From assembly GCF_004770995.1 (NCBI RefSeq), contig NZ_RQHW01000042.1, forward strand, positions 124,001-188,000: 64,000 nucleotides of DNA, in the 5' to 3' direction. A program made the position numbers and the translations under genes. Positions 35,539 to 44,430 of the stretch are shown piece after piece. The stretch comes from Leptospira idonii (GTDB lineage Bacteria; Spirochaetota; Leptospiria; Leptospirales; Leptospiraceae). Within the stretch, counting starts at the first letter, position 1. Each line of letters begins with the position of its first letter. The notes beneath the pieces are model-generated. The model saw nothing but the letters and a program-made list of their open reading frames with translations. It was not told the origin of the DNA and did not search any database.

Positions 35539-37031
35539 TGGCTAATCGATAAATGGTTTTTCAGCTTTCTATAGATAAGAAACAATCCGTACGTATCCAT
35601 TTTGCAGTAGTTTACTAAATCTTCCAAAACACGGAACTTTTCTTCTTCTGTCACTTGCTTTTTTAATAAGCGTAAATATTGATAGTTTGCATCCTGTCCT
35701 TCCTTGATGGAAAGGTTTCCGTGACTCACATCACTCATTGTGGGTAGGATTTCTTTTAAGGATGCTTTTCCTTTTTGTTCCGGATGATAGACCCAAAACT
35801 TTTTGAACGGAAGAGCAAGATCTATAAAATTAGGGCGGATGTTCTCCCACCAATCTTTAAAATTAGGATATACTTGTGTTGCTTCTTCTATGATCAGTTT
35901 TTCGAAAAAGTCATTGAAGGAGAAGATTGTTATGTCTACTGGCAATCGTTTTGCCAATTCCTCTAAGATGAAGGCTCTGGGATCTCCTTTTTCAGGAGGA
36001 TGAATGTAGGTGTGATATTCCAATTCGTCTTTTCGGGAATCCCAGATATGAAGAGAGAACAAAAAAGGAATATGTTGAAAGGGACGAGATGGCGTAAACA
36101 TAGGAAGGAGAGGATTGACGGATTCGAAATCCAAAAAAGCGACTTTCTCGGTAGTTCTTTCAAAATAACGAGTCAATTGAGGAAGATCGTAATGAGCGGT
36201 TCCATGCAGATGGGCGTTTCTTTGGATTCTTTGGATCGGACTTAGGTCTTCCTCTGGGAGGGAACCTAGGTCGATTTTACCCTCCAGATAGTGTTTTTTT
36301 GCGATTTCGTAACCTTCTCTCAATTCGAAGACATCCCCGTTTTCCAAATGGGAAAAACAAGTATCTTTGAGATAACAGGTTTTAGGTGAATTGCAGCTTG
36401 TATGGGATTCCGAAAAAACGGGAAATTCCATATTCGTTAAAAAACTTTGAAACCGGCTCCATTCCTCTTCGAACCTTTCGTTTTCCCGTACCAAACGTTC
36501 TGTTACGTCTTCCACGAACAGATATTTATCCGTTTCTATCTCTTCACCCGTCAGGTATTCATAAGAAGTTTGGATGCGGATCACTTTCGAAGAGTGAACT
36601 TCCATCCCTAAGGATTCCAAAATCTTTTTCTGAAAGAAGAGGGATTTCAATATTTCCAGCTTCATGGAACCGATGGGACGAAAGTCCCAAAGAATCCAAC
36701 CTTCACCATCCCGAACCGGTTCCAAACATTCTATATTTGTAATGAAATGTTCGTTTTTAAAGTTTCCATGGAAGATCGTTTTTCTTCGTTCTACGGCGAT
36801 CTTCGTTTGTTCCATGGATTCTTCCTTGGGGATTTGTTTGGAGATATGTACTGAATCGTTAAAACGAGATCTGCATATATCCGAAAACTCATTCCATTCC
36901 AAACTTCCGCTGTGAGGAGTTTGGGTTTTTGCGACAAGGGCCTGGTTGAGGATGTAAAAAGAATTAGAGCATTTTAGAAAATTGAGATATTGTGATTTTG
37001 TTACGGGATAAGAAGGTGAATTAAGCGACAC
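35532..37031 (-). CDS. DUF2779 nuclease-like protein
   Basis: 499 residues. The N-terminus (K-S-Q-Y-L-N-F-L-K-C-S-N-S) resembles the start of Cas4-like PD-(D/E)XK nucleases with a Cys that could bind an Fe-S cluster; further Cys near 215-230 (C-N-S-P-K-T-C, then D-T-C-F) complete a likely four-Cys set. The C-terminal half carries V-A-F-L-D-F-E-S-V-N-P near 293 and Y-C-K-M-D-T-Y near 482, typical of a DnaQ-like 3'-5' exonuclease. A DNA or RNA processing enzyme is likely. The gene overlaps the WYL gene by 11 nt and the esterase by 7 nt. Confidence 0.8.
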   Translation of the reverse strand: MSLNSPSYPVTKSQYLNFLKCSNSFYILNQALVAKTQTPHSGSLEWNEFSDICRSRFNDSVHISKQIPKEESMEQTKIAVERRKTIFHGNFKNEHFITNIECLEPVRDGEGWILWDFRPIGSMKLEILKSLFFQKKILESLGMEVHSSKVIRIQTSYEYLTGEEIETDKYLFVEDVTERLVRENERFEEEWSRFQSFLTNMEFPVFSESHTSCNSPKTCYLKDTCFSHLENGDVFELREGYEIAKKHYLEGKIDLGSLPEEDLSPIQRIQRNAHLHGTAHYDLPQLTRYFERTTEKVAFLDFESVNPLLPMFTPSRPFQHIPFLFSLHIWDSRKDELEYHTYIHPPEKGDPRAFILEELAKRLPVDITIFSFNDFFEKLIIEEATQVYPNFKDWWENIRPNFIDLALPFKKFWVYHPEQKGKASLKEILPTMSDVSHGNLSIKEGQDANYQYLRLLKKQVTEEEKFRVLEDLVNYCKMDTYGLFLIYRKLKNHLSISQC

Positions 37032-38022
37032 TCGAATAAGACTCGGACAATTGATTTAAATAGTTTTGATAGTCTCGAATCCATTCGTCTGAGTCGGAAT
37101 GAATGAGAGATTCTGGATATTTTAGGAAAAAAGGAAACAACGCATTTTGATTCGTGGTTTCGAAATGAAAATTTAGGTCTTCTTTCCCGAACGTATGTCC
37201 TTCCAAAAAAAGAGAAAATGAATCGGAAAATTGAGAAGAGATAGTAAGATTTAAATTCTTTTTTTCATGAACATCGAAACCTAAAGGATGAAAGTTAGTG
37301 TCTTGTTCCGTGATTTTTTTATTGGAAAAAAAATCTTCTTTTAATTCTCGTTTTACGACGATTCTGGGAAGGATGAATCTTCTTAAGGATTTTTTATTTC
37401 GGTCGTAGGCGAGAAGATAAAAATCTTCCGAGTTTTTGCGAATAAGTCTGTAAGGTTCAATGGTTCTTTCTTTTCCATCCTTGCCATAACTCACAACGAT
37501 TGCTCTTTTGTCTTTCACTGCCTGGATGATTTTGGAAAGTTCCGTTTCTTCCTTATCCGCGGACTCGGTTCCTCTTCTTTTGTTCGTTCCTATTCCCTGC
37601 GGATAAAGGTCCAGATTTTTAGAAAATAATTTCTGAGATAGAGAGAGGATGATTTGATTGTCTTGGTCTTCCGCCGAACAAAGAGAAAGTGCCAAGTATT
37701 CCAATTCTTCCTGAGAGAATTTTAATACTTTGTCCAAGGATTCTTTTTCCAGATAATAAGGAAAATGATCTTCGGATTGATAACCGAAACTCGCCACCTT
37801 GATGTTGAAACCCATCGCCTTCAATTGGTTTAAGTCTCGATAGAGTTTTTTTCGGTCAGAGTCGATGTCTTCGTTTTGATAGTAGCGGGACATGATTTTG
37901 CGGAATCGTTGAAACGAAATTCCTTTCGATTCTTTCCAAAGATTGAGGAGAAGGGCAAATAGACGCACCTCTGTCTCGTTCATTTTTTTGACTTCAATCA
38001 TTGGAAAATCTTCTTCTGTCAT
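37021..38022 (-). CDS. WYL-domain transcriptional regulator
   Basis: 333 residues: an N-terminal helical/winged-helix-like part (about 15-70), then a WYL domain near 170-250 (R-A-I-V-V-S-Y-G-K and E-P-Y-R-L-I-R-K, followed by F-Y-L-L-A-Y-D) and a C-terminal WCX-like extension. WYL domains bind nucleic acid or nucleotides and often control defence or DNA-damage genes. It is first of a coupled three-gene unit, so it probably regulates its own operon. The start region is 70 bp from the divergent lipoprotein gene. Confidence 0.88.
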   Translation of the reverse strand: MTEEDFPMIEVKKMNETEVRLFALLLNLWKESKGISFQRFRKIMSRYYQNEDIDSDRKKLYRDLNQLKAMGFNIKVASFGYQSEDHFPYYLEKESLDKVLKFSQEELEYLALSLCSAEDQDNQIILSLSQKLFSKNLDLYPQGIGTNKRRGTESADKEETELSKIIQAVKDKRAIVVSYGKDGKERTIEPYRLIRKNSEDFYLLAYDRNKKSLRRFILPRIVVKRELKEDFFSNKKITEQDTNFHPLGFDVHEKKNLNLTISSQFSDSFSLFLEGHTFGKEDLNFHFETTNQNALFPFFLKYPESLIHSDSDEWIRDYQNYLNQLSESYSSVA

Positions 38023-38092
38023 AGCTTACTCTTTCCAGGCTGATTATTTTTTTTGATTCCGAAAAGTAGAAAATCTTAAAAATTGGAAAAGA

Positions 38093-38863
38093 ATGCGATT
38101 CTATTCCCTGTTTTTATTGCCCTTATTTCTTCTCCAATGTGCCAGTTACTGGAAGAATCGTCGTAGTGACATGAAGGACATCGTCACAGTCGGCGCCGAA
38201 ACACCTATGTACGGTGTTGCCTTAAAAATCGGACCGCTTCCCATCGGTTTTCTCTTTCAGGGAGGCGAATCCGAGATGGGAAAAAAAGATTTAGGAAGAG
38301 GAATCGGGATTCGGGGAGGAGAAGTAGGCTCCTATCATTCCCAACAACTCGTATATACATTCTTAGGTGGAGAAAGTTTTCATTCCGGTGATCCCGTTTT
38401 GGATGAAAAAGGGAATTGGCTCGTGGATGCAAAAGGAATTCCTCTTACAAACGATGAAAGAGCGAATATCAAAAGTTATAAGATGAGATATTATTCCTAT
38501 TTCAACGATCCTGTTGCCGATCGCAAAAAAAGGAAAAAGGCAACCTTTCAAAGGGAACTCACTATGGATTTGGTCCGCCAAACGGGACAAGACGAATTTT
38601 TAGCTTATCTTCCTAAGGAAGATTTGAAGCCTTTCGGTTATCCTAAAAGTTTTTTATGGAATGTGGAGATCATTGCGGGGGTTTACGGAGGAGGAAGGCT
38701 CGGATTCAATTTCGGAGAAGCTTTGGATTTTCTTCTGGGGTTTACCACATTAGATTTGTTTGATGATGATATAGAAGGAAAAGAAAAACCCAACTTCCCC
38801 GGTTTCCCTTTCCCCGCGCCCACTCCGGAAGAGGAGAAGGCGGACACTACGTCGGAAGATTAA
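38093..38863 (+). CDS. Hypothetical lipoprotein
   Basis: 256 residues with a lipoprotein signal (F-L-L-Q-C at residue 16). The mature part has many Gly-rich stretches (G-G-E-S-E-M-G, G-R-G-I-G-I-R-G-G) and a C-terminal Pro/Glu-rich tail; a beta-barrel-associated or surface lipoprotein is possible. No family is recognised. Its last 4 nt overlap the end of the convergent SmpA-like gene. Confidence 0.72.
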   Translation: MRFYSLFLLPLFLLQCASYWKNRRSDMKDIVTVGAETPMYGVALKIGPLPIGFLFQGGESEMGKKDLGRGIGIRGGEVGSYHSQQLVYTFLGGESFHSGDPVLDEKGNWLVDAKGIPLTNDERANIKSYKMRYYSYFNDPVADRKKRKKATFQRELTMDLVRQTGQDEFLAYLPKEDLKPFGYPKSFLWNVEIIAGVYGGGRLGFNFGEALDFLLGFTTLDLFDDDIEGKEKPNFPGFPFPAPTPEEEKADTTSED

Positions 38864-39228
38864 AGTTTAAAATCTTTCGCAGTGATTTTGTTTTTAGGAT
38901 CGAACGTAAGTTTTACGAACTTATCCGCATCTGCGCCTGTAGGTTTTTCTTTCAAAGTGTAGTATTGTTCCGGAACTTCTCTGTCTTCTGCAAACCACCA
39001 TACCATTACCGAACCGGAAGGATCGATTGATTTTTCCGTAGGTTTTCCTAAGACAGCCTCTGTTCTCACGAGATTGTCTCCCACTTTGATCATGTCTATT
39101 TCCAACTTACGAAGAGCAGTGTGCGGATGTATTTTATTGCTTCCCGGACTTACTTTATTGCTGGAAGTACAAGCAACAAATCCGAACAAAACGAAAGAAA
39201 GGGACAAAAAGAGTAAAGAACGTTTCAA
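38860..39228 (-). CDS. SmpA/OmlA (BamE)-like small lipoprotein
   Basis: 122 residues with a lipobox V-A-C (Cys20). The central V-G-D-N-L-V-R-T-E-A-V-L-G-K-P-T segment resembles the G-x-x-x-x-x-V-x-x-x-L-G-x-P motif of the SmpA/OmlA fold, followed by a W-W-F strand and a C-terminal K-L-T-F-D. BamE-type proteins assist outer-membrane protein assembly, but the fold is also used by unrelated lipoproteins. The gene stands alone and is convergent with the previous lipoprotein. Confidence 0.7.
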   Translation of the reverse strand: MKRSLLFLSLSFVLFGFVACTSSNKVSPGSNKIHPHTALRKLEIDMIKVGDNLVRTEAVLGKPTEKSIDPSGSVMVWWFAEDREVPEQYYTLKEKPTGADADKFVKLTFDPKNKITAKDFKL

Positions 39229-39261
39229 GGTTCACCTCACTATGTAAATTCTATCTTTAGT

Positions 39262-40515
39262 TTAAACAATAGGACTGGAATTGGCAAGTGTTATCTCGTC
39301 TCTTTCCTTTTCCGCAACGTCGATTTTGGTCAGGATTTTTTTGAAGAAAGGAATCGTGAGTAAAACAAGACCTATTTCTAAAAATCCGAAAAAGAAAGAT
39401 AAGGCAGGAAATGAGTATTCCGTAGGAAGATTCGCTTGGAATACATGCTGCATTTGAACGGAAACGATCGGTCCGAGCATAAAACCCAAAGAACCTACTC
39501 CCGTAAAGGCGGACATAGTCGTTGCGGTGAGTCCCGGTCTGGACATTTTACTTGCGAGCATCATGGAAGGAACAAACATGACCCCCGCACCGATTCCGCA
39601 TATCGAAAGATAGGTGAACAAAAGCCAAAAATGATTCGTGGTTCCTGAAAGTCCTAGGAAAATTCCATAAACAAGAGAACCTACAAGGACCAAAGGTAGA
39701 ACTCCCGTTTTGCGGGATAAAACCGCAGAAGGATAAGAAAGTAGACTCATCGGAAATAAAACGAGTCCTAAAAAGACTCCTAAAACGCCCGGATGAAATC
39801 CCAAGGTTTCTCTCAGATGGATATTAAACGAAGAAATGATGAATCCTACGGTGAAACGGTCGATGAAATTGAATAAAAACGGAACATATAAAAAAGGATT
39901 CTCGAAGATCGCATTTTTGAGATGAGACCACTTGAATTCTTTTTGTTTGTGGATCCCTCTGTCTTTTAGAAGGATGAGTGTCGACAAACCCACGAAAATC
40001 AAGATCCCGGAACCTACATAAAAAGGGATCAATGGATTTTTTCTTCCCAGAATCCCCAAAGGCATTCCGAAGGCTCCTCCTAATGAGAGGAACATTCCAG
40101 TGATCCCCATAAGGATTCCCTTGCCGTAATAACGTTTGTTTGCTGGATCATTCTCTCTGTCCGCTGCGGAACTGAGAAGCAGTCCTATGATGAAAATATG
40201 AGAAGCTCCTTCCAGAAAGCGAATGACCAAAAACAAGTTCATGTCGGTCACTTGAGTGAGCAGATAAAATAAAAACGCATCTAAGAAACAAAAAGCGGCG
40301 ATAAAATACTTTCTGTTTTGAAAACGATCGGAAATGATTCCCGCTACGGGTGCGAATAAAAAAGAACCAAGCATGGGAATGCTTGTGAAATAAGCCACTT
40401 CCCAGTTGGAACCAAGTAACCGGTCTTTGACGATGTCCTTCACTACAGGGACGATCATAGTGACCGGCAACATGGAAAGAAAAACTAGAGTAATGAGTGT
40501 GTAAGGAAAACTCAA
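39262..40515 (-). CDS. MFS transporter coupled to heme oxygenase
   Basis: 417 residues, twelve membrane helices; the first loop R-L-L-G-S-N-W-E-V-A-Y and G-I-I-S-D-R-F-Q-N-R-K between helices 2 and 3 is the classical MFS motif. The start is TTG, one base after the heme oxygenase stop, so translation depends on the upstream gene; ATG 40473 is an alternative. Substrate unknown. Its place directly behind heme oxygenase suggests export of a haem breakdown product or uptake of an iron-related compound; that is inference. Confidence 0.85.
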   Translation of the reverse strand: MSFPYTLITLVFLSMLPVTMIVPVVKDIVKDRLLGSNWEVAYFTSIPMLGSFLFAPVAGIISDRFQNRKYFIAAFCFLDAFLFYLLTQVTDMNLFLVIRFLEGASHIFIIGLLLSSAADRENDPANKRYYGKGILMGITGMFLSLGGAFGMPLGILGRKNPLIPFYVGSGILIFVGLSTLILLKDRGIHKQKEFKWSHLKNAIFENPFLYVPFLFNFIDRFTVGFIISSFNIHLRETLGFHPGVLGVFLGLVLFPMSLLSYPSAVLSRKTGVLPLVLVGSLVYGIFLGLSGTTNHFWLLFTYLSICGIGAGVMFVPSMMLASKMSRPGLTATTMSAFTGVGSLGFMLGPIVSVQMQHVFQANLPTEYSFPALSFFFGFLEIGLVLLTIPFFKKILTKIDVAEKERDEITLANSSPIV

Positions 40516-40516
40516 A

Positions 40517-41197
40517 CTACCCTGCCGGAATCAACGCTGCGAATCTCTCCGCTCCGATGTTCTCTTTTAGGTCGGACTCAAGTTCCACAAAAAGGTTTTT
40601 GTTCAGATCGAATACTTTTTTGGATTCTTCCACTAGTTCCGTTTTTTGTGCATCGGAAAGAGGAAGAGTGTCCATTGCAGTTCTGTAAATTCCTTTGAAA
40701 GCTTGGTGGTCTTGGATTTCAGGAAACTCGTAAAAAGCAACTCCGTCTGCTCCTTCCAAGGAGAAGGTTTTTGCGATTACTTTTTTGATCGCTTGTCCTC
40801 CGGAAAGGTCTCCCAAATAACGCACGTAAGATTGTGCTACCAGAAGATACGGATTTTCTTTTGCGACTCTTTTGATGTGGTCGATGTAGTTTTGAGTAGC
40901 TGCAGTGACTTTGCCTCTGAGTTTCGCATTGAACTTGGATTGAAAGAATTTGATATCTTCTTCCAAAGCTTTCGTGCGGAAAAGTTCAGGGAAATAAACT
41001 TTGGAAAGAATCGGATCGGAAGAGTTCGTACGGAACAATTCTTCCATCTCTTTATAAACGTCTCTTAGGCTTTCCAATTGGTAGGTATAAGTTTGTGTAT
41101 CTAATCCGCCACGGAAAATGGCGCGCAGGTAAGGAACTTTTTCCGTTTCTTGGTGTTTGTCTGCGGTTCCTTCTCTCAGCATCATTGCGATTGACAT
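40517..41197 (-). CDS. hemO: Heme oxygenase
   Basis: 226 residues from ATG 41197, which has a strong A-A-G-G-A-G box 7 nt upstream (longer frames to 41254 lack one). Proximal haem ligand His15 lies in T-A-D-K-H-Q-E-T, and the distal helix has Y-L-G-D-L-S-G-G-Q, the flexible Gly-rich segment over the haem. It oxidises haem to biliverdin, CO and iron, which lets the cell use haem as an iron source; leptospires are known to have such an enzyme. It lies 90 nt after the phosphate permease gene and is coupled to an MFS gene. Confidence 0.95.
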   Translation of the reverse strand: MSIAMMLREGTADKHQETEKVPYLRAIFRGGLDTQTYTYQLESLRDVYKEMEELFRTNSSDPILSKVYFPELFRTKALEEDIKFFQSKFNAKLRGKVTAATQNYIDHIKRVAKENPYLLVAQSYVRYLGDLSGGQAIKKVIAKTFSLEGADGVAFYEFPEIQDHQAFKGIYRTAMDTLPLSDAQKTELVEESKKVFDLNKNLFVELESDLKENIGAERFAALIPAG

Positions 41198-41287
41198 GGT
41201 ATCTCCTTGGTGAGTCTGAGTCTCTATGGTGAGAAGCATTCTCATATATGACAATACCCTGACAAATCTAGGGTAGGTAAAGAAATT

Positions 41288-42421
41288 TTAAGAGTCCGTC
41301 TCTGTTTCCACCAAAGGTTTTTTCCAAAAATCGATTCCTTCCGACTGATCCTCCGGATACACAAAGGCGGATGCGAAAAAAACCAAGATGCTGACTATAA
41401 TTCCTAAAAACGCTAAGAGAACATCTTTCCCTACCTTACGGAAAGTGTCCAAATAAGGAAGATCTCTATAAGTTAACACATTTAAGATGATTTCTCTTCC
41501 TGCCAGAAGACCCAAAAACACCCATGTTGTGGACATAGGAATTTGGCTTACGTATTGAAATATAAATAGAATCGTTCCATAAACAAGATCCACGATGGTC
41601 GCCGCTTTGGACCATTTGATGTCCGATTTTTCGGAGACAACTTGTTGGATGGTTCCTCCGTTCGTACGGATGATCACAAACAAAGCGAAAATCAAAAGAA
41701 AGACCGCACCTGAAAATTCGAAGGCGCTGAGTTTGCGGGGAAGGAAAACTGCAATATTGGCAGTGTCTTGAAAGAGCCATGCCACCCAAAGATAGAGTGT
41801 AGATACCCATTGCAGTCTGGCCCATTTTCTTTCGGAAACCGGATCAGGAGTATGTACGTCGTGATATTCGTGAGGGTCTACTTTGGCAAGAACGGCCCAA
41901 ATTATGATCGCAGCGATGAATGCCAAACCGTAACCAAAGAATGATTTGGTGAGCATCTTGTCGATGTTTCCTCCTCCGAATAAACCTAATACAAGAAAGG
42001 TTGTGGAGACAGGGGCTCTCAATCGAGTGATGACGACTAAAATAACGGGAGCTAATAATTGGAATAAATTGAAATGGGTCGTTGCGGGAAAGGAATCCAA
42101 TCTATGAAAGTGGATTTCTCCGTCATGTATGACCCAAGCAAACAAATGGACTATGAGAAGCAGCCCACCGAGAACCAAAAGTTTTCGGAACCAGTGGACT
42201 GATTTTTTGCTTTCGAAAAAAGTCCCTATCGTTTGCACCGCATCGTTTCCAGCGACAGAAAAGGCGGCAATGGAAAAAGAAAACCAGCCGAGCCAGTAAT
42301 GAGGAAGTCCTGCGAAGTATCCCAGACAGATTCCCACTACAAGCAGGAAGGTGAAGGAAAAGAACCTAAATTGGTCTTTTTTACTGGGATGTTGGTAGTC
42401 TACTTCCTCTTTGCGGCTCAT
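41288..42421 (-). CDS. PiT/PHO4-family inorganic phosphate transporter
   Basis: 377 residues with about ten membrane helices. Both inverted repeat signatures are present: [13 protein letters not shown] (about 56-68) and [11 protein letters not shown] (about 220-230), plus A-P-V-S-T-T. These match the PiT family of phosphate:cation symporters, though the sequence is diverged from PitA. A phosphate or sulfate permease role is likely. Its start overlaps the stop of the OlsB-like gene by 4 nt. Confidence 0.78.
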   Translation of the reverse strand: MSRKEEVDYQHPSKKDQFRFFSFTFLLVVGICLGYFAGLPHYWLGWFSFSIAAFSVAGNDAVQTIGTFFESKKSVHWFRKLLVLGGLLLIVHLFAWVIHDGEIHFHRLDSFPATTHFNLFQLLAPVILVVITRLRAPVSTTFLVLGLFGGGNIDKMLTKSFFGYGLAFIAAIIIWAVLAKVDPHEYHDVHTPDPVSERKWARLQWVSTLYLWVAWLFQDTANIAVFLPRKLSAFEFSGAVFLLIFALFVIIRTNGGTIQQVVSEKSDIKWSKAATIVDLVYGTILFIFQYVSQIPMSTTWVFLGLLAGREIILNVLTYRDLPYLDTFRKVGKDVLLAFLGIIVSILVFFASAFVYPEDQSEGIDFWKKPLVETETDS

Positions 42422-43191
42422 GTACTCATATAGTGTTTCGCATATCTCTCGGTGATTTCTTTTCTATCAAAGAGAATAAACACGTCTGTAGTACCAAAAA
42501 CAGAATCTAGAGCAGGAATTCCACAGATTTTAGCGCCGATTCTGATATATCCTTTCAAAAGAGGAGGAATATTTTTAGAAATCGACTTCAAATCCTCGAT
42601 TTTGTGGTTTTCGTTGAATCCGGGAAGAACGAAATCAGGGTTCGGATATACTCTGAATTCTTCAGGAGCAAGAGCTTCTTTTTCTTTCAAGAAGGCGTAA
42701 GATTCGGAAGCAACCGCTGCATCCGTAGAGTGGATGGATCCGCAGCCCATCAAATAACGCACGTCTTGTTTGATCATGAATTCCGCAAGACCTTGCCAGA
42801 GAAGAGAAATTACGGAACCGTCTCTGTAGTCAGGGTGCACGCAGCTTCTTCCTACTTCTGCGATCTCGTCAGGAAGGTTATAAATAGCAGTGATGTCGAA
42901 TTCGTTTTCGCTGTAGAAGCCGATTCCTTCTTTTGCGTTTTTTCTTGTTAGGATACGATAAGTTCCTACGATTTTGTTTTCGTTTGTTTTATCGAAAACG
43001 ATTAGGTGGTTGCAGTAAAGATCGTATTCATCTCTGTCCTTTCTTGTGGCGGAGGATTGAGGGAGACCTTCTCCCATTTCCAAGTTGAATACTTCATAAC
43101 GAAGAGCTAACGCTCTTTCGATTTCCAGTTGGTTTTCCGCAAGACGGACTTCCAAAACTCTTTCTGTTTTATTAATTGTGTTCGCTTTCAT
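42418..43191 (-). CDS. OlsB-like GNAT N-acyltransferase
   Basis: 257 residues. The region A-L-A-L-R-Y-E-V-F near 30, I-V-G-T-Y-R-I-L near 78, and [12 protein letters not shown] near 115 are the family blocks of OlsB/autoinducer-synthase-like GNAT proteins, which use acyl-ACP. OlsB makes lyso-ornithine lipid, the first step of phosphorus-free ornithine lipid synthesis. A dedicated O-acyltransferase is not seen nearby. The gene overlaps a phosphate permease gene by 4 nt, consistent with phosphate-linked membrane remodelling. Confidence 0.85.
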   Translation of the reverse strand: MKANTINKTERVLEVRLAENQLEIERALALRYEVFNLEMGEGLPQSSATRKDRDEYDLYCNHLIVFDKTNENKIVGTYRILTRKNAKEGIGFYSENEFDITAIYNLPDEIAEVGRSCVHPDYRDGSVISLLWQGLAEFMIKQDVRYLMGCGSIHSTDAAVASESYAFLKEKEALAPEEFRVYPNPDFVLPGFNENHKIEDLKSISKNIPPLLKGYIRIGAKICGIPALDSVFGTTDVFILFDRKEITERYAKHYMST

Positions 43192-43304
43192 CTAGGTGCT
43201 TCCTTTTTCTAAGCTGAGATCAAGGTAGCCCTTCTTTGTTACGTCTATGTGACAAACTTGTAAAAATTAGGAAGAATCGACCGGGGTTTACACCTAAATA
43301 ACAG

Positions 43305-44312
43305 CTATAAAGTGGAAACGCAACGAACGGAAAAAGACTGATCCTGATCGGGTGTGGTGGTTTCTCCTGTACGAAAACTCACCTGAAACGATTGTGCATA
43401 ATCTACCGAATAGGATGTAGCACTCCAATACCCTGCATAAGGAGCTCCTCCTTGTGTGACGGTAGTGTCCGGGAAAAGAGAGGTATTGATGGTGGGCATC
43501 GTAGAACCTCCGTTACATTGGATGAAATTCGCAAGAGGAGGATTCGGGCCGTTGGAACAGTAAACGATTTGTTTCAGCTCCATAATGTTAGGAACTCTCC
43601 AATTGGATCTTCCGAATTTTTTGGAAAGATTGAGCCCTTCACACGCACTATAGACCTGGCTTGTGGAAGAGTTCAACCAAGGAGGAGGAAGTAAAGGACC
43701 TCCTGCCAAGCCGCTTCCTCCGTTGCAGTCTCCTATCGGGTTGGAACAGAAATTCAGAGAATAGTTTAATCCATATTCGGTGGCAGATGTTCCTGTTCCT
43801 TTGCAGTCACCTGCACCGTTCGATCCGTTCGGATTCCATACTTGCCCGTAAGCACATCTGGTCCAAAGGATTTGTTTTCCCTCTGTCTCTAACCTCGCCA
43901 TCGGGCAAGAAACGATCACATCGTTTTTTCCTGACTCGCTGTTTGTGCCTTGGTGCTCCACTGTGCAATACAACTGCGCAGGGTGTTCTCCGATTTCCAA
44001 ATCGGCGGAGAGAGAACCTCCTTTGGTAGTGATCGAAAAAGATCCGTTATTCGAAATAGGAGATGAATTTTGTCCCCCGTTTAATTTTAATTTCAAAGAG
44101 GTCCCTGAGATCAGACCTGTAATTGTTCCTGACAGTTGATAGGTGGAAAGGCAGTTTGAATCCAATTGAAGGGCGCATTCCAACAACCTAAGTTCTCTAT
44201 AAGTTTCGGAAATAGGATCGAACTTGTTGTTGAGAGAGGGAGTAGGGGCGCACGATACAAAATAGAAGCTAACAATCGCAAAATAAACCAGGAAAAGAAA
44301 GAATCGACTCAA
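43305..44312 (-). CDS. Lcl C-terminal domain (DUF1566) lipoprotein
   Basis: 335 residues with a lipoprotein signal (F-V-S-C at residue 21). Residues about 60-145 form a beta-sandwich-like domain (S-G-T-I-T-G-L..., seen in many leptospiral lipoproteins). The C-terminal half is an Lcl/DUF1566 domain: W-R-V-P-N-I-M-E-L near 246, Y-W-S-A-T-S-Y near 299 and S-V-R-C-V at the end. Such domains often act as surface adhesins or binding modules. Many Cys suggest disulfides. It stands alone, 118 nt downstream of nothing on the same strand. Confidence 0.88.
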   Translation of the reverse strand: MSRFFLFLVYFAIVSFYFVSCAPTPSLNNKFDPISETYRELRLLECALQLDSNCLSTYQLSGTITGLISGTSLKLKLNGGQNSSPISNNGSFSITTKGGSLSADLEIGEHPAQLYCTVEHQGTNSESGKNDVIVSCPMARLETEGKQILWTRCAYGQVWNPNGSNGAGDCKGTGTSATEYGLNYSLNFCSNPIGDCNGGSGLAGGPLLPPPWLNSSTSQVYSACEGLNLSKKFGRSNWRVPNIMELKQIVYCSNGPNPPLANFIQCNGGSTMPTINTSLFPDTTVTQGGAPYAGYWSATSYSVDYAQSFQVSFRTGETTTPDQDQSFSVRCVSTL

Positions 44313-44430
44313 TGTTTTTCTCCGAAGCCTTCGAGGAAAACATTAGAGATCAAAATCGGAATAAGTAAATATTTTTTTTACTGTTTGTGTATCGTAATAT
44401 GCACGACAAATCGGGAAAAGAGAACTCCGT

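Noticed and set aside
43210..43290. Half Pho-box-like TTGTCACATAGA upstream of the OlsB-like gene
   Set aside because: The second half-site does not match, so a PhoB site cannot be claimed.
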